A stretch of DNA of 5,167 nt from Acidobacteriota bacterium (GTDB lineage Bacteria; Acidobacteriota; Terriglobia; Terriglobales; Acidobacteriaceae): contig JAJXXG010000043.1 of the NCBI GenBank assembly GCA_021781255.1, positions 1-5,167 of the forward strand, in the 5' to 3' direction. A program made the position numbers and the translations under genes. Shown here piece after piece: positions 1 through 5,167 of the stretch (its first letter is position 1; every line of letters begins with the position of its first letter). The notes beneath the pieces are model-generated. The model made no database searches and was not told the DNA's origin. It worked only from the letters and a program-made list of their open reading frames with translations.

Positions 1-218
1 GGTGTCTTCTAGCGACGAGCGACACCGAGATCGGGAAAATTGGCCCCAGCCCTCCGGGTTGCGGCGCAAATCGGCTCATACTTCGTTGTCGTCCTCGCCT
101 TGGAATGGCCAAAGCCTTCGTCCTCCGCCTCGTCTGGCCCGATTTTCGCTCGCAACGCTATGGCCTGAGAATTAGATGACAGGCCCTAGTTCTGTGATCG
201 TGGACCACGTACTGCTAC
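1..218. other. Intergenic region with inverted repeats, no gene seen
   Basis: This stretch follows the stop codon of the minus-strand permease. The plus frames either stop early or read as arginine- and serine-rich sequence with no recognisable family, so I call no gene. Imperfect complementary arms lie at 16-35 (CGAGCGA ... ATCGGG) and 138-152 (CCCGAT ttt CGCTCG). A separate hairpin can form from GGCCTG (162-167) and CAGGCC (180-185) with a 12-base loop. A short palindrome, CGTGG-A-CCACG, lies at 199-209. None has a T-run behind it, so none is a standard intrinsic terminator for the permease. An incomplete gene or a dispersed repeat reaching in from the left cannot be excluded. Confidence 0.4.
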
Positions 219-1445
219 TCACATCTCCGCGCGCAGCGCAACGACCGGATCCAGTTTGGCGGCTTTGCTGGCCGGATAGACACCGAAGAATATGCCTACC
301 GAGCCGGCCAGGAACAACCCGAGAAAGACGGCCCACACCGGCACGCTGGTCGGAAACCCGACAACGATCGTAATCAGTTTTCCCACCAGAATGCCTCCCA
401 GCACGCCGATGGCTCCGCCGATCACCGCCATGGTGGCGCTCTCGATGAGGAATTGCAGCAGGACATCGCGCTGCCTGGCCCCCAGCGCCTTGCGCACCCC
501 AATCTCGCGCGTGCGCTCGGTGACGCTTACCAGCATGATGTTCATAATCACCACGCCGCCTACCACCAGCGCGATCGAGGCCAGCCCCAGCACCACGCTG
601 GCAAAGAGCGAGCTGATCTGTTTCCAGATGTCGATAAAGGTATCGTTGGTCTCAATCTCGAAATCGTCGTCACTTCCCGGCGCGTCATGCCGCCGGGTGC
701 GCAACAACACGCGCACCTCGTCCTTGGCCCGCTCCATACCCGACGCGCCGCCGGCTACGCGCGCGTAAATGTCCACCGAATCGTTGTACCCGTTGACTTC
801 TTGATACGTCGTGATCGGCACTGCCACCCAGTTGTCCTGCGACTGTCCCAGCGTTTTGCCCTGCCGCTCGCCCACTCCAACCACTGTGTATGGAAGGCCG
901 TCCACGCGAATCTCTTTGCCGATGGGGTCGCCTTCGCCCAGCAGATTGTCCACAATGTCGTAGCCCACAATCGCATCGTGCGTGGCGTGCTCCTCGTCGG
1001 CTGGCGTAAACCCGCGCCCGAGCGCGATGTTGATATTGTTCAGCGACAGCATTGCCCAGGTCAGGCCGCGTATCTCTGTGTTGTCGCTGGAGTGGCTGTT
1101 ATAAACCACGTGCGTGGATTTTTCCAGCATCGCGCCCAACTCACTACACTCAGTGCAGCCCTCGCGCACGGCCTGGTAATCCTCAATGCGAAGGATCTTG
1201 CGCTTCTGGTAGCGAAAGTACTCCTCGGGGCCTAAGATCACGCTCGGCATGCGCGTGACCTGAAAAACGTCGACGCCGTAGCCCGAAAGCTTAGTGGCCA
1301 CGTAGCGGTTGGCGCCGTTCACCAGCGTGATGACCATGATCACCGAGGCCACGCCCATCACTACCCCGATAAGAGTAAGAATGGTGCGCAACTTGTTCGC
1401 CCACAGCGATTGCAGCGCGAGTTTGAAGGCCTCACTGAGAAGCAT
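219..1445 (-). CDS. MacB/FtsX-type ABC transporter permease
   Basis: This 408-residue inner-membrane protein has the MacB permease layout. An N-terminal helix lies at about residues 21-43 after a basic cytoplasmic start (LWANKLR). A large extracytoplasmic (MacB_PCD-type) domain spans about 45-275. A C-terminal FtsX domain has three hydrophobic helices at about 281-306, 333-360 and 370-392. The signature VSVTERTREIGVRKALGA (307-323) follows the second helix, and the protein ends with the family-typical YPASKAAKLDPVVALR. Such permeases pair with a MacB-like ATPase and often a periplasmic adaptor in efflux or mechanotransmission, but neither partner is in the window, so the substrate is unknown. 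The start is supported by AGGAG at 1449-1453 (3 nt from ATG) and by the conserved N-terminus. The extracytoplasmic domain contains a Cys-x-x-Cys (97/100). It lies 149 bp downstream of dut on the same strand. Confidence 0.93.
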   Translation of the reverse strand: MLLSEAFKLALQSLWANKLRTILTLIGVVMGVASVIMVITLVNGANRYVATKLSGYGVDVFQVTRMPSVILGPEEYFRYQKRKILRIEDYQAVREGCTECSELGAMLEKSTHVVYNSHSSDNTEIRGLTWAMLSLNNINIALGRGFTPADEEHATHDAIVGYDIVDNLLGEGDPIGKEIRVDGLPYTVVGVGERQGKTLGQSQDNWVAVPITTYQEVNGYNDSVDIYARVAGGASGMERAKDEVRVLLRTRRHDAPGSDDDFEIETNDTFIDIWKQISSLFASVVLGLASIALVVGGVVIMNIMLVSVTERTREIGVRKALGARQRDVLLQFLIESATMAVIGGAIGVLGGILVGKLITIVVGFPTSVPVWAVFLGLFLAGSVGIFFGVYPASKAAKLDPVVALRAEM

Positions 1446-1594
1446 GATCTCCTGCCCTCATGATACGCATGCGCCTTCGGCGTAGTTCCGGCTTCATCCC
1501 GCCTGGCAGCGTTCTCTCGTTCCGCAGGCCCCTCGGTGCCTGCCGGGGCTCCCGGCGGACGATCTTTGTCCGCTGGGGTGGCTTGTTCCCTGCT
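1446..1594. other. dut-permease intergenic gap with two adjacent hairpins
   Basis: In this 149-bp gap two small stems lie back to back: CGGAC/GTCCG (1556-1560 with 1568-1572) and GCCGGG/CCCGGC (1542-1547 with 1551-1556). Neither is followed by a T-run on the minus strand, so I do not call a terminator. The permease may be co-transcribed with dut or have its own promoter. A 60-codon minus-strand frame spans the gap, but it is arginine-rich, has no family resemblance and overlaps both neighbours, so it is not called. Confidence 0.35.
1449..1453 (-). promoter_or_regulatory. Ribosome binding site of the ABC permease gene
   Basis: AGGAG (minus strand) lies 3 nt before the permease ATG, within GGCAGGAGATC. 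The spacing is slightly short but the match is good, and it supports the chosen start. Confidence 0.6.
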
Positions 1595-2029
1595 TTACTT
1601 ACCCGAGCTGCCAAATCCCTTGGCCGCCCGCGCCGAGTCTTCCAGGATCTCGACTTCTTCGACCGGCCCTGTCAACACGGGCACCGGAACCATCTGCGCG
1701 ATCTTCTCTCCAGCCTTCAGCTCCACGGCCGCATCGCCCAGGTTGGTCATCACCACCAGAATCTCGCCCCGGTAACCGGCGTCGATCACGCCGCCTGTAG
1801 TCGCAATGCCGCGCGCCGCCATCGACGAGCGGTCGCGCACCAGCAGGCCCAGCGCCGCGCCTGTCTTTGGGTCCCGCGCCTCCACGGCGATCCCCGTTCG
1901 CACCTTCAGGGTTTGCCTTGCGCCCAGTTGCACACTTTCCAGTGCAAACAGGTCGTATCCCAGATCCTCGCCCGGATGCGCCACCACCGGCAGCCGCGCT
2001 TGCGGCTCCAGCTTCTTCACTCTCAGCAT
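1595..2029 (-). CDS. dut: dUTP diphosphatase (dUTPase)
   Basis: This enzyme hydrolyses dUTP to dUMP and pyrophosphate. It keeps uracil out of DNA and supplies dUMP for thymidylate synthesis. The 144-residue length fits the homotrimeric cytosolic family. All five motifs are visible in order: motif I around DLGYDLFA (22-29), motif II VRDRSSMAARGI (64-75), motif III GGVIDAGYRGEI with catalytic-type Asp83 and Tyr86 (79-90), motif IV GEKIAQMV (107-114), and the C-terminal glycine-rich motif V KGFGSSG (137-143), which closes over the nucleotide. The ATG at 2029 gives a complete N-terminus. No Shine-Dalgarno sequence precedes it; an extended -10 box lies immediately upstream instead. The gene is downstream of rnpB on the same strand and upstream of the permease gene. 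Confidence 0.95.
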   Translation of the reverse strand: MLRVKKLEPQARLPVVAHPGEDLGYDLFALESVQLGARQTLKVRTGIAVEARDPKTGAALGLLVRDRSSMAARGIATTGGVIDAGYRGEILVVMTNLGDAAVELKAGEKIAQMVPVPVLTGPVEEVEILEDSARAAKGFGSSGK

Positions 2030-2036
2030 GTGTCAG

Positions 2037-2045
2037 ATGATAGCA
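2037..2045 (-). promoter_or_regulatory. Putative extended -10 promoter of dut
   Basis: On the minus strand TGCTATCAT matches the extended -10 form TGnTATAAT with one mismatch. It ends 7 nt before the dut ATG, so initiation would fall at or one base before the A of the start codon. No good -35 box is seen 16-18 nt upstream, which is tolerated for extended -10 promoters. This is a sequence-only call. Confidence 0.4.
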
Positions 2046-2201
2046 GCGGGACCAGCGGCGTTACCTTAGCCCCGCCCGCAGGCACGGAACGGGAATATCC
2101 CCGCCAACTTGCGAAGTTGCGAAGCGACCCCAACCCGCGAAGAATCATACGCCTGGTTTCATCCACCGCGGGTCGGCCTTACCGGTAGAGGACTGACTCG
2201 C
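2046..2201. other. Intergenic region between rnpB terminator and dut
   Basis: No gene is seen here. An 8-bp perfect tandem repeat, TTGCGAAG twice, lies at 2109-2124, and AACTT-GCG-AAGTT (2106-2118) can form a small hairpin overlapping it. The rest is GC-rich spacer that presumably carries upstream dut control sequence. Confidence 0.35.
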
Positions 2202-2245
2202 TAAAACTGGTCAGCCCCGGCCGGGAGTTTACCCAACCGGGGCTG
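2202..2245 (-). terminator. Probable intrinsic terminator of rnpB
   Basis: On the minus strand a 14-bp stem (2245-2232 with 2225-2212, including two G-T pairs) closes a six-base loop, TAAACT. The stem core is CAGCCCCGG/CCGGGGCTG. Five bases later come four Ts (2206-2203). The stem is very strong but the T-run is short and slightly displaced, so efficiency is uncertain. It begins about 6 nt past the 3' end of the RNase P RNA. Confidence 0.7.
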
Positions 2246-2250
2246 AATGC

Positions 2251-2735
2251 AACTCGGCAAGAAGACTCGTAAGCCGAATTCTGTTTATGCGGTCATTCCT
2301 CTAGGCGCCGCGTTGCCGCTTGCGCTCATCAGCGACCTACCCGGAGGTTTCGGCAATTACTCAAGCCGCCTTGCCGCATCGGGCCGATGCGCAGCCGGCG
2401 CCTGGCTCTTGGCTCCGGCTTCCCTCCCTATTTGGTCTTGCTCCGTGTGGGGTTTACCCTGCCACTGGCATTACTGCCAGCGCGGTGCGCTCTTACCGCA
2501 CCTTTTCACCCTTACCCCGGCGCCGCGCCAGCAAGCTGGCTCGGGGACGCCCTCCGAAGAGGGGTAGCCGAGGCGGTATCTTTTCTGTGGCACTGGCCGT
2601 CCGTAAGCCTTAACGCTCACGTCCCGGACGTTATCCGGCACACTGCCCTGCGGAGTTCGGACTTTCCTCTCCCGGCCGTTTCAGGGTTGCCCCCAAAGCG
2701 TCCGGCAGCGACCGCCCGGTCCTCCTGCCAGAGTC
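2251..2735 (-). ncRNA. rnpB: RNase P RNA, bacterial class A
   Basis: This is the catalytic RNA of RNase P, which works with RnpA protein to remove 5' leaders from pre-tRNAs. Signature blocks on the minus strand, in order, are: GAGGAAAGTCC (2669-2659); CAGGGCAG and GCCAGTGCCACAGAAA of the early conserved region; AGGGTGAAAAGGTGCGGTAA; GGTAAACCCC followed by GGAGCAAGACCAAATAGG; TAGAGGAATGACCGC; and ACAGAATTCGGCTTAC (2284-2269). The ends were set from helix P1: 2735-2721 pairs with 2266-2251 around one bulged base, with several G-U pairs. The roughly 485-nt length is large for class A, where 350-400 is usual; at least one stem, the GC-rich segment around 2515-2570, looks extended. A weak -10 (TAAACT, 2742-2737) would instead place the first base near 2729, so the 5' end is uncertain by several bases. 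Apparent reading frames across this interval are not genes. Confidence 0.95.
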
Positions 2736-2879
2736 TAGTTTACCGCGAAAACAGGCTTTCCGGAGACGCCGCGATCCTGCAAGATTCCCTAATCCTTTGA
2801 ATCCGCAGGCCATCCCCGCCCATCCCACTTCTTGCAGGGAGAATTTTGCTTTTCGACGAGTCTTAAGTCGGCCTGCGGC

Positions 2880-2899
2880 GTGAATCTCTTGGGATTCAC
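2880..2899 (+). promoter_or_regulatory. Hairpin in the leader of the doxX-like gene
   Basis: GTGAATC (2880-2886) and GATTCAC (2893-2899) form a perfect 7-bp stem with loop TCTTGG. The stem ends 7 nt before the AAAGGAG ribosome binding site. It could be an operator half-site pair for a dimeric repressor, an mRNA-stabilising 5' structure, or chance. It is not a terminator, since no T-run follows. Confidence 0.4.
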
Positions 2900-2906
2900 C
2901 TCAAAC

Positions 2907-2913
2907 AAAGGAG
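2907..2913 (+). promoter_or_regulatory. Strong ribosome binding site of the doxX-like gene
   Basis: AAAGGAG lies 6 nt before the ATG. It is the best Shine-Dalgarno match in the window and fixes the start of the doxX-like gene at 2920. Confidence 0.8.
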
Positions 2914-2919
2914 ATCACC

Positions 2920-3306
2920 ATGAGAATTGTCTCCACCATCGCCCGCTATCTGCTGGGCCTCATTTTCCTGGTCTTCGGACTGAACCTCTTCCTTCACTTC
3001 ATTCCCGCGGGACCGATGCCCACCGGCCCGGCCGGGCAGTTCTTCGGCGCTTTGTTCATCACCCACTACCTCTATTTTGTGGCCGCATTCCAGGTTGTTC
3101 CGGCGATATTGCTGCTCATCAATCGTTATGTGCCTCTTGGCTTTGCGCTGCTGGCTCCGGTCATTGTCAATATCGATCTCACCCACATCCTGATGGCCCC
3201 CAGCGGCCTTCCCATGGCGGCTTTTGTCACCATCCTGTGGTTTCTCGCAGTCTGGCGCGTCCGATCCGCGTTTTACCCGCTCCTCGAGCAGCGCGTTGCA
3301 GATTGA
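2920..3306 (+). CDS. DoxX-like small integral membrane protein
   Basis: This 128-residue, strongly hydrophobic protein has about four predicted membrane helices, at roughly residues 7-27, 47-66, 71-91 and 97-114. It opens with the DoxX-type ARYLLGLIFLVFGLN segment, followed by LHFIP and a short polar stretch. The third helix contains VNIDLTHILMAP, a pattern I associate with this family. DoxX-like proteins are poorly defined; some are linked to quinone or thiol redox chemistry, but nothing here shows a substrate or cofactor site. The start is well supported by AAAGGAG 6 nt upstream. The gene lies divergent from rnpB and 37 bp upstream of lipB on the same strand, so the two may share a transcript. 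The family call is good; the function is not known. Confidence 0.8.
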   Translation: MRIVSTIARYLLGLIFLVFGLNLFLHFIPAGPMPTGPAGQFFGALFITHYLYFVAAFQVVPAILLLINRYVPLGFALLAPVIVNIDLTHILMAPSGLPMAAFVTILWFLAVWRVRSAFYPLLEQRVAD

Positions 3307-3343
3307 GCCGGCTCGCACGCGTTCTCATCGGCCGCTAAAATCA

Positions 3344-4240
3344 ATGCAGGTCATGATCCAGTTCCTCTATCTCGGCCGCGTCCCCTACGCCGAAGCCCTT
3401 CGCCTGCAAGAGGAGCTGGTCACGCTGCGCCAGCAGGAGCGCATCGGCAACGTGCTGCTGCTGCTCGATCACCCACCCGTGCTCACACTGGGCCGCAATG
3501 CCAACCGCTCCAATGTTCTCGCATCCGACGAGTTGCTCGCCGCGCGCGGCGTCACCCTCCACGAGATCAACCGCGGCGGCGACGTCACCTATCACGGTCC
3601 CGGCCAGCTCATCGGCTACCCCATCTTCGACCTGCGCAGCCTGCGCAATGCAAATGGCAGTCGTCTGGGCCCGGTGGAATTTGTGCGCCTCATGGAAGAG
3701 GCGCTGATCCGCCTTTGCGGCGAGTTTGGCGTGCAAGCCGGACGCATCTGCCGCCTCACCGGCGTCTGGTGCGGCGTTCCGGATGAGAGCTGCAAGACAC
3801 TAGCCAAGGACCAGCCAGGCAGAGAACGCAAGATCGCCGCCATCGGCATTCACGTGGCGCGCGGCGTCACCTCGCACGGATTCGCCTTCAACGTCACCAC
3901 CGACCTGCGCGATTTCGCTCTCATCAATCCCTGCGGCATCACCGATCGTCCCGTGACAAGTCTCGAAAGGGAAGTCTTGCGTCCTGAAACCCTCCCCAGC
4001 CTCGAATCCATTGCGAGCCAGGCGGCCCGGCAGTTCGGCCAGGTCTTCAACCAGCAGGTTTTGGCTCTCGACAGCCTCGACGCTCTCCGCGCACTGGTGC
4101 AATCGGCTCCTGCTGCCCCGCCCGATTCTCCCTCCCCGGAATCTCCACCGCCCGTTTTTCCGGCCGAAGACACGCCGCTCCAGGTTCCTCCCGACATCGA
4201 TCGCGTGCGCCATTCAAAGCCTCGTCCCGTAAATGCGTAG
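3344..4240 (+). CDS. lipB: Octanoyltransferase (lipoyl(octanoyl) transferase LipB)
   Basis: LipB moves octanoyl from octanoyl-acyl carrier protein to the lipoyl lysine of 2-oxo acid dehydrogenase E2 subunits and GcvH. LipA then inserts sulfur. The active-site loop RGGDVTYHGPGQ (77-88) is intact. So are the catalytic-type lysine in RKIAAIGI (Lys163), the TSHGFAFNV block (176-184), and the catalytic cysteine in INPCGI (Cys197). At 298 residues it is longer than the usual 210-240. The excess is an insertion before Lys163 (about 144-161) and a proline/serine-rich tail from about 254. An in-frame ATG at 3353 (MIQFLYLGRV) is an equally plausible start; neither has a clear Shine-Dalgarno sequence. 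The frame is open back to 3224, but that would bury the doxX-like 3' end. The E2 gene downstream is a likely substrate protein. Confidence 0.94.
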   Translation: MQVMIQFLYLGRVPYAEALRLQEELVTLRQQERIGNVLLLLDHPPVLTLGRNANRSNVLASDELLAARGVTLHEINRGGDVTYHGPGQLIGYPIFDLRSLRNANGSRLGPVEFVRLMEEALIRLCGEFGVQAGRICRLTGVWCGVPDESCKTLAKDQPGRERKIAAIGIHVARGVTSHGFAFNVTTDLRDFALINPCGITDRPVTSLEREVLRPETLPSLESIASQAARQFGQVFNQQVLALDSLDALRALVQSAPAAPPDSPSPESPPPVFPAEDTPLQVPPDIDRVRHSKPRPVNA

Positions 4241-4439
4241 AAACAGTTCGCCGGTTGTGGTTCGCAGCGAATGACTCCGCGGTTGGAATTCGATCGCAGT
4301 CGCGGTCTAATCAAGCCATGCATGCCAACCGCCAGCACATCGCTCGAAACCAAGAACTGCGAACCGAGAACGGTCTTCGATATAATCCCTGAGAACCCCG
4401 CGCGGCGCGGCGCAACATGGAACCGCGAAAGTGAGACGC
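4241..4439. other. lipB-E2 intergenic region
   Basis: This 199-bp spacer has no gene of its own. It contains a consensus -10 box (annotated separately), a palindrome TTCGC-A-GCGAA at 4261-4271, and a GC-rich stem CCGCG/CGCGG at 4398-4410 in the presumed E2 leader. No intrinsic terminator for lipB is evident. The minus-strand frames that cross it are shadows of lipB and E2. Confidence 0.4.
4381..4386 (+). promoter_or_regulatory. Putative -10 box of the E2 gene promoter
   Basis: A perfect TATAAT lies 53 bp before the E2 start codon, giving an expected leader of about 47 nt. The -35 region is weak: at 17-18 nt spacing only CTGCGA or TGCGAA is seen. If real, E2 and whatever follows can be transcribed independently of lipB. 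Confidence 0.5.
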
Positions 4440-5167
4440 ATGCCAACTGACGTCATCATGCCCCAGATGGGCGAGTCGATCATTGAGGGCACGATCACCA
4501 AATGGCTCAAAAAGATCGGCGACGCGGTCGAAAAGGACGAGCCGCTCTTTGAAATCTCCACCGACAAGGTAGACGCCGAGATTCCCGCTCCCGCGGCCGG
4601 CGTGCTGGCCGAGATCAGGCTCCCCGAAGGCGCCACGGTCGCGGTCAACACCGTTGTTGCGGTCATCGGCGCACCCGGCACAGCCGTCGCCGCCGCTCCC
4701 GTTGAAAAAACCGTCACACCGCAGGCGGCGCCGAGTGTCTCAGAATCGCGAGTCCAAAAAGCTGCGGCACCGCAGGCGCCAGGTGGCCGCATCCGCTCCT
4801 CGCCGCTCGCGCGCCGCATGGCCAAGGAACACGGCCTCGACCTCGCCCAGATCGCGGGCTCAGGCGCCGAGGGCCGCATCGGCAAAGAAGACGTTCTGCG
4901 CGCTCTCAGCCATCCTGCATCGGTCAAAGATCTCGTCCAAAAGCCCGCCGCACCGCAGGCGCCTACTGATCTCGTACCTTTGACCCGCATGCGCTCCATC
5001 ATTGCCGAACGCATGGTTGAGAGCATGCGCATCAGCCCGCACGTCCACACCGCCTACAAGATCGACATGACGCGCATCGTGCGCATGCGCGAACAGCGCA
5101 AAGCCACCTTCGAACAGCGCCACGGCACAAAGCTTACCTACATGCCCTTCATCGCCGCAGCAGTCAT
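4440..5167 (+). CDS. 2-oxo acid dehydrogenase E2 (dihydrolipoyl acyltransferase), 5' part
   Basis: This is the acyl-transferring core subunit of a pyruvate, 2-oxoglutarate or branched-chain 2-oxo acid dehydrogenase complex. The gene runs off the right edge; 242 residues are visible. Domains in order are: a lipoyl domain (about 2-78) with the lipoylation motif STDKVDAE (Lys43); an Ala/Pro linker; a peripheral subunit-binding domain (about 117-155, RSSPLARRMAKEHGLDL ... GSGAEGRIGKEDVL) that docks E1 or E3; a second Ala/Pro linker; and the start of the catalytic domain (from about 177, PLTRMRSIIAERMVES). The His/Asp catalytic motif lies beyond the window. The MPTDVIMPQMGES opening fits the family start; a GTG three codons upstream is possible but less typical. 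GAAAGTGAG before the ATG is a weak ribosome binding site. The 2-oxo acid specificity cannot be decided from this part. Confidence 0.93.
   Translation, partial: MPTDVIMPQMGESIIEGTITKWLKKIGDAVEKDEPLFEISTDKVDAEIPAPAAGVLAEIRLPEGATVAVNTVVAVIGAPGTAVAAAPVEKTVTPQAAPSVSESRVQKAAAPQAPGGRIRSSPLARRMAKEHGLDLAQIAGSGAEGRIGKEDVLRALSHPASVKDLVQKPAAPQAPTDLVPLTRMRSIIAERMVESMRISPHVHTAYKIDMTRIVRMREQRKATFEQRHGTKLTYMPFIAAAV
4752..4963 (+). repeat. Duplicated linker repeat flanking the E2 binding domain
   Basis: Two 29-bp copies at 4752-4780 and 4935-4963 match at 25 positions, including a 14-base identical core, GCACCGCAGGCGCC. They encode VQKAAAPQAP (residues 105-114) and VQKPAAPQAP (166-175), one before and one after the subunit-binding domain. 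A shorter relative, TPQAAP, occurs at residues 93-98. The interval between the copies is the binding domain itself. Confidence 0.75.

Larger units (their letters stand above)
2736..2919. other. Divergent spacer between rnpB and the doxX-like gene
   Basis: This spacer must hold the rnpB promoter (minus) and the promoter of the doxX-like gene (plus). For rnpB, TAAACT at 2742-2737 is a 4-of-6 match to a -10 box with no convincing -35. For the plus gene, TTGCAG at 2832-2837 resembles a -35 but has no -10 at proper spacing. I therefore call neither promoter firmly. Near the plus gene there is a perfect hairpin, annotated separately. Confidence 0.35.

Noticed and set aside
162..185. Hairpin downstream of the permease as its terminator
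   Set aside because: The 6-bp stem has a 12-base loop and no T-run follows on the minus strand.
453..1235. 260-codon plus-strand open frame across the permease gene
   Set aside because: It is antisense to a gene with clear MacB/FtsX motifs. Its protein is rich in His, Gln and Arg with no family resemblance, as expected for a GC-rich shadow frame.
1542..1572. Pair of hairpins after dut as an intrinsic terminator
   Set aside because: The stems are short and no T-run follows either one on the minus strand.
1432..1614. 60-codon minus-strand frame between dut and the permease
   Set aside because: It is arginine-rich, overlaps both neighbouring genes and resembles no known family.
1460..2188. 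242-codon plus-strand open frame across dut
   Set aside because: It is antisense to dut, which has all five dUTPase motifs. No ribosome binding site or domain is recognisable.
2247..2828. Several open frames on both strands over the RNase P RNA region
   Set aside because: The interval is rnpB with intact conserved blocks. The frames are by-products of structured GC-rich RNA sequence.
2832..3338. 168-codon plus-strand frame overlapping the doxX-like gene
   Set aside because: It is out of frame with the hydrophobic doxX-like protein, which has a strong ribosome binding site. The translation is His/Pro/Ser-rich and not membrane-like.
3224..3343. N-terminal extension of lipB from an upstream ATG
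   Set aside because: It would overlap the last 83 bp of the doxX-like gene and add an Arg/Ser-rich segment with no LipB homology. The conserved fold begins at FLYLGRV.
3850..5050. Long minus-strand frames opposite lipB and E2
   Set aside because: They are shadows of two genes with clear catalytic and lipoyl motifs, and they have low-complexity Ala/Ser/Arg composition.

Overview
This is a chromosomal, housekeeping-rich window of about 60% GC from a Gram-negative-type bacterium. The gene mix and protein styles (a MacB/FtsX-type ABC permease, a DoxX-like membrane protein, and a lipB gene followed by a lipoyl-bearing E2 gene) suggest Acidobacteriota. That placement is an inference from general familiarity, not from a phylogenetic test. 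I see no phage, insertion sequence, CRISPR array, toxin system or other accessory module.

Left half, minus strand, read right to left. It begins with rnpB, the RNA subunit of RNase P (about 2735 to 2251), which ends in a strong GC-rich hairpin that is a probable terminator. Next is dut (2029 to 1595), a dUTPase with all five family motifs. Last is a MacB-like ABC transporter permease (1445 to 219). The first 218 bases, past the permease stop, hold no convincing gene, only some inverted repeats.

Right half, plus strand, transcribed divergently from rnpB. It begins with a small four-helix DoxX-like membrane protein (2920-3306). After 37 bp comes lipB, the octanoyltransferase of lipoate synthesis (3344-4240). 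After about 200 bp, which contain a consensus TATAAT box, comes the start of a 2-oxo acid dehydrogenase E2 gene (4440 to beyond the right edge). E2 carries a lipoyl domain with the TDK lysine, a peripheral subunit-binding domain and the first part of the acyltransferase core.

The clearest functional link is lipB beside E2: LipB loads octanoyl groups onto the lipoyl lysine of proteins such as this E2. The left-hand genes (RNase P RNA, dUTPase, permease) have no obvious shared pathway. The points most worth a second look are a possibly leaderless dut transcript, the proline-rich tail and pre-catalytic insertion of LipB, the duplicated linker flanking the E2 binding domain, and the hairpin just ahead of the doxX-like ribosome binding site. 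None of them amounts to a new biological system.
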